25,127 nt of DNA from Priapulus caudatus. Its lineage: Eukaryota; Priapulida; Priapulimorpha; Priapulimorphida; Priapulidae. The stretch spans positions 39,468 to 64,594 of the forward strand of contig NW_014577328.1 in assembly GCF_000485595.1 (NCBI RefSeq), in the 5' to 3' direction. Below, piece by piece: positions 12,022 to 23,500 of this stretch. How positions within the stretch are numbered: position 1 is the stretch's first letter; each line of letters opens with the position of its first letter. The notes beneath the pieces were generated by a model. The model saw nothing but the letters and a program-made list of their open reading frames with translations, made no database searches and was not told the origin of the DNA. Both the position numbers and the translations under genes were made by a program.

Positions 12022-12102
12022 ATAATACTAAACAACCTAAAACTACCTCGGGTACATATCTGTAGTACCTGATACGAAAACGACCCCATCTGCGCTATTA
12101 GA

Positions 12103-12881
12103 CCGCTGGGACGAGGCGAGTCGAAAAGAGCGGCCGCCTACTCTATTTAATGAGTTTTTTACCGAAAAATTATTTTCCTGTTATGGGGGAACTAACGAGC
12201 ATCGACAAAGTACGCAGGCGACATTATACGAGTCCAAATATCATGCTTATGTGGTGATAAACGAAATAACGCTAAATAAAATTCATTCGGGTTACATTTC
12301 AAGGATAGATTTCATGTACCAACTTAGAGAACTTATTATGTTGACTCCCATTTTACATAGTAATTAAAAATATTCTTATTTTTTTTCTCTTTCGCTATTG
12401 TCTTTTATCGCTTTTGATTACTTTGTAATTACTCGCATTTTGTCGCATTAACTGAGTTTGTATTCATATTATATTCTTTATATTCCAAATTACTAAAAAA
12501 TCTAGAACAGACAGCCGTTACGTGAACTTTAGACGTGACTAAAACTCTAACACCGCGCACGCCTGACCAGAGATGTCTGGCAAATGGAACATAACGTCAG
12601 CGCTAGTCACAGACAGAGAAGTATATACTTACGTGAGCTTCTTTACTCTACGAGCTCGGAGAGCCCCAGTGCATCGCCTACCACACAGTCGGTCATTGGT
12701 TTGGTGTGGTGAGATTTTTAACGATTTTTTATACATTAAAAACTACAAAAACACAAAACGCATATAATTTATATATAAATTTGAAAAATACAAATACTTG
12801 AAATATTGAATCATTTGTCATTATTCACCCCCTGGATATACCTAAATCAAAGTGTCAATGACACTGTAGCTCACCACAAAA
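12103..12881. other. No recognised feature
   Basis: AT-rich sequence between the nested MITE and the 1.2-kb repeat. Confidence 0.5.
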
Positions 12882-14081
12882 AAGTGCCGCGGAGCGACAG
12901 CGCTAGTCTACGTCTACTGCGGTGACTCTGTGCGTGAGTGGTGGGATTCCTGTAAAACCTTTAGTCCCAATGGTGTTTCACATACATCGCGCCGAAAACA
13001 GTGGAATGCACAGGGATGGGTATCCAGGACCTTCTCAAAGGAATGTTCGTGGGATCGCTTATGAAAGTTGCCACGGAGATGGCGCGTAGCGTTTAAGTGT
13101 CTTCAGATTAAAAGATGGAAGCTCCCATCGTACCGTAGAGCCAACAACTATTTGCAAGACAGATAGGTAAGGCACTCATCCATGTTACCTACGCCAAGCC
13201 TACAGGCTGCACATATGAGAGCTGCCCCCTGTAACCAATCTAACGCCAGGCAAAAACTACACAGTACGAATAACATCATGCACTGGCAGTGGCATACGTT
13301 ACATGTGAACATACTGACAGTACCAGAATGCCATAGAAATTATACGATGTAAGGACATAAACCTTCTTTATCAAATTTAGACTTTTGAAATTTCACTGTG
13401 ACTTGTAGCCTCATACATCCAGGCATGTATAGATTCTACACTAGCAAACCATGGCAGTCAAATTCTTATCTAACAGACAGTCAAACAAATCCCATCGTTA
13501 TAACCCTCCTCTTGAGGGTCAAAAGGTTTCTGACACTTTATCTTCGCATGTCGAGCAGAATAGTAGGATTTCATCGGTACCGTTTCCAATAATGCCATAA
13601 AAATGACTAGGTCACGCTGAACAAAGAAAGTTTTTCATCGCTCCGTAGACCCATGTCCTCAGAAATGTTAAAAATCTGGCCTGTGCTCATTGACCCGTTG
13701 ACCTGTGACCTCAATTTCGGCACAGTTGATGGCTTTTCCTACATGATGCTATACACACAACTATCACGCAGCCTAGGGTCGAGCGTTTAGATTTGCTGCA
13801 GCAATTCCTGGCAATTTCCTCCTATACCTAAGCTTAAGGAGTAAATGTCCCACCTTCTTTTTACACCTCTTGACCTTTGACCTTTGACCCCCAGCTTCGA
13901 CATCCCAACTCGTTTTGACGATCCCCCCCAATGTGCCGAATATCGTGACCGTACGTCGAGCGGTTAAGATTTGTGCCCAACTGTTGACGGACGCACGGAC
14001 GGACGGACGGACGCACGGACGGACGCACGGACGATCAAGCGATTCTACAAGCTGCATCTGACTATGTCAGATGAGCTAAAA
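12882..14081 (+). repeat. 1.2-kb full-length copy of dispersed repeat
   Basis: The longest of the copies here. It ends with a tandem GACGGACGCACGG run (about 13985-14035) and CTACAAGCTGCATCTGAC..GTCAGATGAGCTAAAA. The right half holds two clusters of TGACC half-sites (13688-13707 and 13871-13889). Open frames inside it show no recognised domain. Confidence 0.8.
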
Positions 14082-14135
14082 TTGACACAAATGAGTCAGT
14101 TTTCATTGAGCAACCATCGACATACATTATAGAAA

Positions 14136-14175
14136 CAAAGAGTATATATGGGAGAACTCCCATTATATACTCTTG
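14136..14175. mobile_element. Palindrome resembling the micro-elements
   Basis: The arms AAGAGTATATATGGGAG and CTCCCATTATATACTCTT pair almost perfectly around AA. The right end ACTCTTG resembles ACTCCTG of the CAGGAGT set. The flanks ATAGAAA and ATAATTA match at only four of seven positions, so membership is uncertain. Confidence 0.4.
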
Positions 14176-14815
14176 ATAATTATGTGTAATTTTTTATGTG
14201 AAAATAAATGTTTGAGATGTGAAAGTCTGAGATGTGGGCGAGTGATAGCGTTACACCTAAATGATCGCCATTTAACGTTTTTATAATATTCAGCTTTAGG
14301 CACTGCCTAAAAGTGGAGCTCCCGGTGTGTAATGTGTAAGATTAAGAGGATACGCTTATTCCACGTAGCTGCTATATACCACGTGACAATGGTGTTTCCC
14401 TGCCCATAACACAACTTTTGTCAAAGGTTAATTGGTTGCATGGAAGTGTTTACTTTGTATGAGTCTTTCTAGGCGGTAGCACACGGTTGCCATCTGTATA
14501 TCGCAATAATAATTTATAAACCAAAATGAATCACAGTTTGTGACGGTAGATGGCGCTATACCCGCTTTGATGTTTCTTAGCGATGGCATTCGAAATAAAT
14601 AGGTTATGCTGCGTTCCGACATGTTTTGTAAAACTTTACTCTAATATAGACGTTTTATCAGCAGGGTGGAGAGGAAATACCAATTTTGCATTAAAGATAT
14701 TGTCAATTAAATCTTGTAAAACGAACCAGACGAGTGTGACACCACAGACTGTTATCTGCGTGTCTATATAATATGCTATATAATTGCCAAAACCTACCTA
14801 ATTTGCATAATTTTT
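14176..14815. other. No recognised feature
   Basis: Between two repeats; short open frames only. Confidence 0.45.
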
Positions 14816-15148
14816 TTTAAATATCAAAACCCCTGTAATACGTTTTGGGGCCAGCCCTTATTCATTCACATACCAAAAATCAGCAAAATCCGTTGAACCT
14901 GAACTGACTAATGGCAATTTCCATTTTTGCAAAAAAATTGCCGTGGCTCGAAAGTACGTCGACTGGCGTGCTCCAAAATAGGACGTTCAAACCTCTCCCA
15001 TAGCAGTAACAACTATACCCAATTTCAAACATGTGGGTCAAACGGTTACTGAGTTATCGTTGACCGTAGCCAAATGTTGACGGAAGGACGTACGACGGAC
15101 GCCGACCCATGGTGATAGCTCATCTTGCCGATGTCATGGTGAGCTAAT
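14816..15148 (+). repeat. Second dispersed repeat with GACGGACG 3' end
   Basis: Runs from an A/T-rich start through CCAAAATAGGACGTTC and a GGTCAAACGGTTACTGAGTTA segment to GACGGAAGGACG..GACGGACGCC and GATAGCTCATCTTG..GGTGAGCTAAT. The 3' architecture (GACG run, then a GAGCTAA terminus) resembles that of the 1.2-kb repeat but the body does not align. Repeat status is inferred from this style; no second copy is in the window. Confidence 0.5.
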
Positions 15149-15401
15149 AATAAATGAACCCAAATATACCCTGTACAGTACCGCCATCTGTTGGCGAGAA
15201 TACGACAGCAATGTGACGTGGGGGAAACAGGAAGATGACGGTGTGTCCTACATGAGCAATCTTGTGTATGGGGCTAAAAGTTTTCTAATGTTATCTAGGA
15301 AATTATGCCCCATCACTAGCAATATATTGCAATGTCCATAACTTCAGATGATTCCATCAGTCCTTAGGAATTACCACTGTGCACCTAGCCATAGAGATGT
15401 A

Positions 15402-15638
15402 TCATGTATGGAGACATGTATTTTGTAACTCTTGGTCGCTAGAGTAGATAATTATCTGCTCTTCCCAAACACGAATCTCCCCAGTAAACGTTGTCTTCCG
15501 CAAGATTGTTTCGAAATTGTGAAATGGAGTGTGTTCGGACGAGTAAATTTGTGCGCTATTCGTACTTAGTATCGCGTTGTATAATACAGCACACGATAAC
15601 AAAAAACAAAAAGAAATTTGTAGATGTATTAAATTCAT
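15402..15638 (-). CDS. Hypothetical 78-residue ORF with signal-peptide-like start
   Basis: Not recognised. The start MNLIHLQISFCFLLSCAVLYNA is a hydrophobic segment resembling a signal peptide, with a plausible cleavage near STNSAQ. A mixed-charge segment follows (residues about 31-70, including LRKTTFTGEIRVWEEQ) with less biased composition than neighbouring chance ORFs. There is no paralogue in the window, no TATA or polyadenylation context that decides it, and the length is within chance expectation. It could also be an exon fragment. Confidence 0.15.
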   Translation of the reverse strand: MNLIHLQISFCFLLSCAVLYNAILSTNSAQIYSSEHTPFHNFETILRKTTFTGEIRVWEEQIIIYSSDQELQNTCLHT

Positions 15639-17094
15639 GACTCCTGCTTGGGACCTGTATCAGTTTGAAGACATTTATCAAAAAAATGTATTGATGTAAT
15701 CACCACAGGCTTCAAATATCCTCAAATATGCCTCAACTGCAGCCACCTGCCATAATATTTTGTCAACATTTTCTGGTTTGCGATGATTCGTTTTCTTGTC
15801 AAGCACACACAACGCGTAATTTTATTCGGCGACGTACCCGATTTCCTATGAGCTAAACTATGTGCGTTCGTGCGTACTACATGATCTCTATTTATGAATT
15901 AACTTCTGTATTATTTGAGTGAAACGTATGCTATTGCTTGTAGCTCTGGCTGTAGTGTATTAGTGTGAGTGCCGGTTTGCGCTGCGAGCCTGCCAGCAGC
16001 ATTGCGTTTTCTAATAGACAACCAGTCGAAACAAGTGGGACCAGCAGTTCCCAGTGGCGTGATTCAGGAACGGTTACGATACAAAACTACAAACTATGCG
16101 ATCATCATAGTAGGCTATACAAAATTCATCCAAGCTGATAAGAGATTTTAGGTGCAAGCTGGGTTTACAAATGCTAAAACTATGGTCAAAATTCTACAGT
16201 CAAAAACGATGAATTTAAAAAAATCAAAATACTGGAAACGTTCATTTTATTATAAAAGATGCCACTTTGAATGATATAAGCAAGATGGTTCACATACGGC
16301 AAATGGCCAGAAATGATTTTCTAAGCGAATTATGTCTTAATTAGAATAGTGCACATTAAAAAGACTTCGCTGACTCGCGTTTTATGTCTGCGTTTGTTAC
16401 ACTATGGTACACTTGAACTCACTTCCAATAAAAGGATAAAACAAATAAACAAAGACGCCGATATGAAGGTATTTACAGGCTAATCAGCTTCTCTCATAAT
16501 ACGTTCAATCTTGGGATAAACCATAGAGTAAAACAGCAGACATTTTTTGATTGACATTCATATCCTGTTCGTTAAACGTGCTATACTATGTGCGTGAACA
16601 ACAAAAATTACACTCCATGACGATGTTGTTACCAATGGAATGAGAATTGTCTTCAAATATCCACATCTCTGCAGGTCTCACCCACACAGATACACAAGGC
16701 ACACAATCATGTATAATGCATGCAAACATCCCTTTACCTGGACAGGATAAACTGACCTGGTAAATCACTGCTGTCCGTAAAACCAGCATTGTGAAGAAAC
16801 ATGCAAAATCATGATCTAGTGAAAATCACGGCTGTACCTCACTAGAAATACACCAACAAGTAGTTCTCATATGAGCAGCAATGACTTGGGTTCACGCCTG
16901 CTGGTTCATCGACGATGACATGAAGACGTCCGTGACCTGAATTAAGCAGCAAATCAAGAGATCACATACGACACAATGTCACTACACAAACATTATTACC
17001 CTACTCAACCCAAGTTCTCATTGCAAGCTAGGACTGCAGACAAAATCACAAACATTATTATTTGTGTCTTATTCGATACAAAATGGCAACACTC

Positions 17095-17152
17095 TAGCTC
17101 TCTCGCTCCCCTCCTCTCTTTCTCTCTCCCTCTCTCCTCTCATGCTCTAGTT
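17095..17152. repeat. Pyrimidine-rich low-complexity tract
   Basis: CTCTCTCGCTCCCCTCCTCT-type sequence downstream of chtop. No other feature. Confidence 0.6.
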
Positions 17153-17281
17153 ATTCGTTCACACATTTCCACACTTCAGATATATTGCATGGCTGAAAGT
17201 GGTTATTCTGCAAACATATGCCAAATATGCTTACAATGTATAACAACGATGGGATATATCAATGAGCGCATATGAATCAAG

Positions 17282-17313
17282 TTTATTGAAATTATTATTG
17301 ATTAATATTTATT
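17282..17313 (-). promoter_or_regulatory. chtop polyadenylation signals
   Basis: Two AATAAA hexamers on the minus strand, at 17313-17308 and 17287-17282, lie 35 and 61 bases past the chtop stop codon. This implies a very short 3' UTR. The cleavage site is not visible. Confidence 0.6.
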
Positions 17314-17347
17314 AAATTACCTACACAGTAACTGTAAAGCTCATCCG

Positions 17348-17567
17348 TTAGTCCAAAGTGCCCATATACAGATCTAGATCGCCATCTAGCGTCGACTTTG
17401 TTTTCGACATGTATGCGTCCAATTGCGTGTCAAGTTGCTCCCGGCTCATGTCTGTTCTCTGGCCTCTTCCTCGCCCTCCGCGGCCCGCGCCTCTCATACC
17501 TCCCCGACCCCGACCTCTTGTAGCGCCTCTGAATGCACCTCGATTTTCCACCTTTCCTCCTCTCGTC
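17348..17567 (-). CDS. chtop: chtop last coding exon, FoP duplication domain
   Basis: A 220-bp coding part (acceptor CTTATCTCTTTAG) ending at TAA 17350-17348. It encodes a dense RGRGRGG region and then the conserved tail [17 protein letters not shown] followed by LDGDLDLYM. Human CHTOP has [16 protein letters not shown] then LDAELDAYM, so this exon alone identifies the family. In the family this C-terminal duplicated LDxxLDxYM motif belongs to the UAP56-binding region. Human CHTOP ends a few residues later; here the protein stops at GTLD. Confidence 0.95.
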
Positions 17568-20500
17568 CTAAAGAGATAAGCAAGGGCATGTAATTTTCAT
17601 CACGCGGCTATGCAACAGGCTTGCTTCAAACTATATATGGATATTATGAACAGGTGTGAGAATCAGAAATTATACAAAACGCTCACCCCACCTCCCCCCT
17701 ATGCTGCAACCTCTTCATGATCCACATAACTGTAATTCCAAACCATAGGAATCCACACAAAATTCTCATGCCTGAAATTAAAGGCATTTGTCTGCTACTT
17801 AAAGAGAAACCTATTCTACCATCAACATCAATAATGTGCACTCAAACGTGAATACTTACTAACACATTACTTACACTTCTACTTTCAATAATCAATACCC
17901 ATTTTATGTTTTTACATCATGATTTGCTGATATTTTAGGCATAGAAACAATATATATTTTAAGAAAACCCACATACCAAGTTCCACTATGGACTGTAACC
18001 TGAGCACCAGCATAGCCACGACCACGACTAAAACCTGATCCTCTTCCTATAGAAATTATGTAAAAAGTTGACTTAGTCTCTTGGCATCTAAAGATCAATA
18101 CATTGCTACTATTTAGATGGTAATTTCATAGCCATATCAATAATGTCAGAAAATGTACCGCCATGTTCATATACCAAATCTCAAATAATTTTTTTGAGAA
18201 ATTACATCATAAATACTATGATATATTCAAGAAATAACTATCACAATACACTCAAATTCTATAATACTGGTCCTCTTTAATGTGTCTCAAATGCAACAAG
18301 TAACTGAAAGCAATTAAAAACTATTCAATTTATAATTGTCTACTAAATTTTGTTATTGTCTTAAAAAAATTTCCCATTTCATAGTTCTAGGTGGCATTCC
18401 TAGCTTGGCGTGATGACGTGAATAACTAATAGATGATCATGAAATTTCTACTCAAGTGGGAAGCTTGAGCAAAACATACTCAGTGAACTCGATTAATTGG
18501 AACCTCCATATACAGATATATTGCCCAAGACATGTTACACACAGCCAGCTAAACATGCAATCACACACACGCAAAGAAACAAGACAAAGAAAGAACGAAG
18601 ACACTTGCCCCGATTGCCGACACCGAAACGAGCAACACCACGTGGATAATATCCAGACATTCTACCACGCAAGCCTCCCCTCTGGCCCACAGCATCACCT
18701 GCACCTCTCATCGCTCCTGCAATAAATACAATATCACAATTTTGGATATGTTATAGCAGGGTTCTACCATATAACTTGTGTTGTTTTTATTTTCATTATC
18801 TCTGCCAAGGAGGTTATGTTTTTGCCCCTGTTAGTTTGTTTGTTTGTTTGTCTGTCAACAGGATATCTCAAAATGTTACAGACGGATTTTGATGAAATTT
18901 TTTGGATGGGTTGGTCTTGAGCCAAGAACCAATCGATTAGATATTGGTGGTGATCCGGATCCAGATCCAGAAATTTTTTGAAGGATTTCTCATCATTGAT
19001 GGTAGTGTAGCGGTTTACTCTCTAACTGCTTCGCTTCATTTCGCTTTCTCTGTAGGGGTTTATGATGTGTCACCACCACGTTAAACCCGACTACAAATTA
19101 GATCGATAGCTATATATAGATATATGGGGGGACTGTTAAGCTGTGGCGGAGGTTTGCTATCTCCGATTGCTCGTTGTTATATATAAAATAATCTCTGCAA
19201 GGCATAAAAGAATAAACACCAAGAGGTATATAAACAGTAGATGAAATGGTTATTTTTCTGAAACAGTAGTGTCTTAATGTGTAGTGTATGTTAGGCTGTT
19301 AAGTGCCAAGCTCAAATAAGGCTCGGGAGACAAAGATCAGACATTTAAACAAGCGCTGCACAAGAACACATTACAAATCCTATTTCTGGAAAAGCCCAAA
19401 TCATCCAGTATGCAAATGTTTCAAATGTTATGCTAATTTTTTAACAATCCTCAGTTCTCCTACGTAAGAAGTTACTGTATTCACATTCTTACCTCTGCCA
19501 ACACCACGCATACCCCTCCTGGCACCCACTGCACCACGGCCTCTTCCTGCTGGCAAGGTCAGTCTGGACTTAATATTTCCAGTGCTCCCAAGTCTGCTCT
19601 GAACCTGAAGAGTAAACAACCAAATTAAATTATATAAATGACTTTACAGAAAAGAGCCGCAGAGCGTCTGGGCTCATCTGAGGTCTGTTGCTACGGTTAT
19701 AAACGTAACATTTAAGTCGTGCGTAGTGACACCTTTGTTAGCGGCAGATATGCAGATACGCAGTTGCGTACACATTATTTCAGCAACCTTCTGCATTCTG
19801 CATACCTCCCAAATCCCATTGGTTGATACAAATCGCGTGCCTGAAACTCCCGTTTTATGATGCATTGTGACCCTAACCCTAACCCTAACCCTATTAAAAA
19901 AAATTAAACAAAATTGTTGTAAACATTATTTGTTGTTATTAAATTGTTGTAAATAAATTATGTAAATATTTGCGTTAATTGTTGTTAATTGCGATAAAAA
20001 ATAGTTAAATGGATAAAGATAGAAAAATACAGAAAACAGGTGAATAATAAAAAATCAGATGGGATTCGATCCAACAACCTTTCAGCCGTGACGCCCATGC
20101 TGTACGCGTTCGGCTATCCAGGCTTATTGGGTTTCTAGATTATGGATGTGCCATGAATATGACAACACTGTGACTTCATTGAGGCAGTTCAGGAATCCAT
20201 GTTTAACCCTCCTCTTGAGGGTCAAAGGGTTATCAGACACTTACTCTTCGCACGACAGTGGAAAGCACATTTCATGGTCCTTTCAATAAAGTGATAAAAA
20301 TGGTAGGTCAGCGCTGAAACAAAAAAGTTTTTCACTCTGTCCATTAGGCCATGTCCTCAGAAAATGTCTGATATCTGACCTTTCCCCCACTGCCCTTTGA
20401 CCTGTGACCTCCAATTTCGCACTGGTGATGGGTTTCCTGCCCATCACACTATACACCGAATATTAAGAGCATAGGTCGAGCCGTTAAGATTTGTGCCGCA

Positions 20501-23500
20501 ATTCCGTATTTCCTCCTATACCTTAAGTTAAGTATAATATTCCACCTCCGTTTACACATCTTGACCTTTGACCATTGACCCCCAAATTTGTCATTCCGAG
20601 TCTTTTTCACGATCCCCCCCCCCCCGACGTCCCGAATATCGTGACCGTACGTCGAGCGGTTAAGATTTGTGCCCAACTGTTGACGCACGGACGGACGGAC
20701 GCACGCACGCTCATGCGATTCTACAAGCTGCATCTGACTTCGTCAGATAAGCTAAAAATGAATAGTTTTGCATATAAAGAGCTTGCTTTTACATTATAAA
20801 CTCCTCAAACAGGGTAGCCACTTCAATTAGATTTTAATTGTTTTTAATTTCACAAACCGTTCCTATTTTACAGTGTTCTCAAACTTACACCAATTGCCAC
20901 AAATTGCTAATAAACATATGTTTATCATGTGTCAATTGTCATTAGGGGTGCATCACATCTGAATTTTCAAGTTTCGACTGTTACCAGATCCAGAGTTTTA
21001 ACAGGAAATAAACATGAGTTTTGGCCCCATTATCACGCAAAATTACATGCCCCAAACGAAATAGCATTAGCAGGCACATCCCTTAGGTGAGTAGGAAAAT
21101 CTTTAAAGTTCTAATTACAAGATTATTGAACGACAATTCAAAATGTAAGGCGTGTAAATCAGTTGCTTGCAGTGCAAAAGAAAATCTATTATCATTATTG
21201 CCGGGGTTCTCTCCAAGATTTTAAATTTAATTCATGTTGGCTCTCACATTTCTTTAAAGCTGAAACTAATGTGCAAGATCTCATTAGTCCTCCAACATGC
21301 TCTAACTGCCTAATTAACACGCCTGAATTTCCAGCTCGTTTTTCTTTTCACAATTCCAACACATGCATCCAAACACAATCAACAATGCAACACATGCAAA
21401 CATAAAATGCAACACAAGCAAACAGTCATTCTGTGTTTTCAGAGCTTCATGTATGTATCCGAACTGATATTGTATCTGTGTATTGGGGCCGCTTATGACA
21501 TGCGTAATTAACTGCGTTTAGAACACGCTCTCAAGCCCAACCCCATCCGTCCACTGACAACTCTTTTTAAAAAAATTCCTAGAGAACCCTGAGACGCTTA
21601 ACCAACATATCAAACCTGCACCGCCATTGAATGTTAATTTTTTTATCATTTTGTTGTTATGATCAACTGGAACTGGCGACTTATTTTAGGTGCATAAAAC
21701 ATCACAGAGTCGAACTTGTGTGTATTAAAGCTAAGACATGCCTTGCAACAGACAGGTTAACTTACAGTGTTATCTGCTTACCTTTCCCCGTCCTCTTAGT
21801 GCATGGACTACACTTGGACGATTTTCCATTTGTTGGGCGAGGCGACGGTTGCGCACCGATGCTACGGATTGCTGTTGGGCATTCTGGCGCACCCTCTGCA
21901 CAGATGCCTGAGCCACCACAGGACTCTTTCTTAGGTTGGAGAATCTTCAAGTGGTGCAGAGTTCATGTTTACAATGCCAAACTATCAAACCAGCAGGATC
22001 TATCCCATCATTCAAGCATCAACATTTTCTAGCAGTGACCATGTATTCATTACATTTCGTTGGTATCTGGTCTTTCTGACACCAATGCTGGCATAGCGAT
22101 TCCAACAACTCAGCAGTGAAAATATTCAAAGTAAGGATTTTGAGTCTAAAATTAGCTATAGTACATAGATGATCTAGCATGATTACAGAACTTAAGTGAA
22201 ACACAAAGTAAACCATGGAACCACACAACTTCAGTCACTTACAAGATGCACAAACAGATTACTTTTTAAACACAAAAATGAACTTAAATTGACAAACATA
22301 TCAACCTGCTGACCAGGGCAACTTCTATAAATAACAAGTGCTGCGGAGCGACAGCGCTCATCTCACGTCTACTGTGGTGACTCTGTGGTGGAGTGGTAGG
22401 ATTCTAGTAAACCCTGTTAGTACCAAATGTGTTCACCTACGTGCCGAAACAGTGGAAGGCACATGGATGGTATCAGGAACCTTCTCGAAGGAATGACGTT
22501 GGGATCGTTATGAAAGTTGCCACGAGATGGCGCGTACGTTTAAGTGTCTTAAGATTAAAGATGGAAGCTCCCATCGTACGTAGTAGCAACAACTATTTGC
22601 AATACAGAATAGGTATCCATTTACCTACGCAAGCCTACAGGCTGAATAGAGAGCTGCCACCTGTAAGCTAATTAACGCAGGCAAAAACTAACACAGTACT
22701 ATCACACACATGCCACTGGCAGTGGCATAAAGGTTACATTGTAACACACTGACAGTACGAATGCCATAAGAAATTATACGATTTAAAGAACATAAACCTT
22801 CTTAAATTTAGCTTTTGAAATTTCAGTGTCACATTGTAGCCTTATACGTCCAGGCATGTATAGAGATTCTACTAGCAAACCCGGCAGTCAAATTATTTCT
22901 AACAGTAAACAAATCCATGTTTAACCCTCCTCTTCAGGGTCAAAAAGTTATCCGACACTTACTCTTCGCATGTCAGCGGAAAGTACATTTCATGGTCCTT
23001 TCAATAAAGCCATAAAAATGCTAGGTCACCGCTGAAACAAAAAAGTTTTTCAATCGCTCTGTCAGACCATGTCCTCAAAAAATGTCTGAAATCTGCCCTG
23101 TGCCCCCATTGACCTTTGACCTGTGACCTCCAATTTCGGCACAGTGATGGCTTTTCCTACCATGATGCTATACACCGACTATCACGAGCCTAGGTCGAGC
23201 CGTTTAGATTTGTGCCGCAATTCTGCATTTCCTCCCTATACCTTATGTTAAGGAGGAAATGTTCCCCCTTCTTTTACACCCCTTCTCTTGACCTTTGACC
23301 TTTGACCCCCAGCTTCAACATCCCAACTCGTTTTCGGATTACCCCCCCCCCCACGTCCCGAATATCGTGACCGTACGTCGAGCCGTTTAGATTTGTGCCC
23401 AACTCTTGGCGGACGCACGGACGGACGCACGCTCATGCAATTCTACAAGCTGCATCTGACTATTAAATACACTTCCTAGGGAAGAACATATAACTCCCAA

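Larger units (their letters stand above)
11792..12093 (-). mobile_element. Mutator-like MITE with telomeric-type core, copy 2 (interrupted)
   Basis: The same element as 6416-6645 in inverted orientation, flanked by an exact 9-bp duplication GCTATTAGA (11783-11791, 12094-12102). Its telomeric core is longer but degenerate (11895-11948, CCCTAA with CACTAA, CTTTAA and CCTTAA variants). It is split by a 41-bp palindromic insertion at 11981-12021; without that and its duplication it would be about 254 bp. Confidence 0.87.
15149..17281. other. No recognised gene
   Basis: Apart from the weak ORF at 15402-15638 and the pyrimidine tract at 17095-17152, there is no feature. This is the 3' intergenic side of chtop. 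Confidence 0.45.
19605..21781 (-). other. chtop intron, 2.18 kb
   Basis: GTAAGC donor, CTCTTCAG acceptor. It holds a tRNA-like retroelement with a telomeric-repeat tail (19871-20130) and a 5'-truncated copy of the dispersed repeat (20193-20757). The stretch 20760-21780 shows no recognised feature. Confidence 0.88.

Noticed and set aside
20045-20125. Functional tRNA gene
   Set aside because: A- and B-box-like motifs are present but no acceptor stem can form and the anticodon arm is irregular.
20924-20939. ATAAACATATGTTTAT perfect palindrome as a micro-element
   Set aside because: Short, A/T-rich, no flanking duplication; expected by chance.
21762-21950. 62-codon minus ORF over the chtop exon
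   Set aside because: Out-of-frame shadow of the true chtop exon (21944-21782), whose other frame matches the family.
22429-22671. 80-codon ORF in the 1.2-kb repeat
   Set aside because: The corresponding frame in the other copy (12882-14081) is broken by many indels, so it is not a conserved coding sequence.
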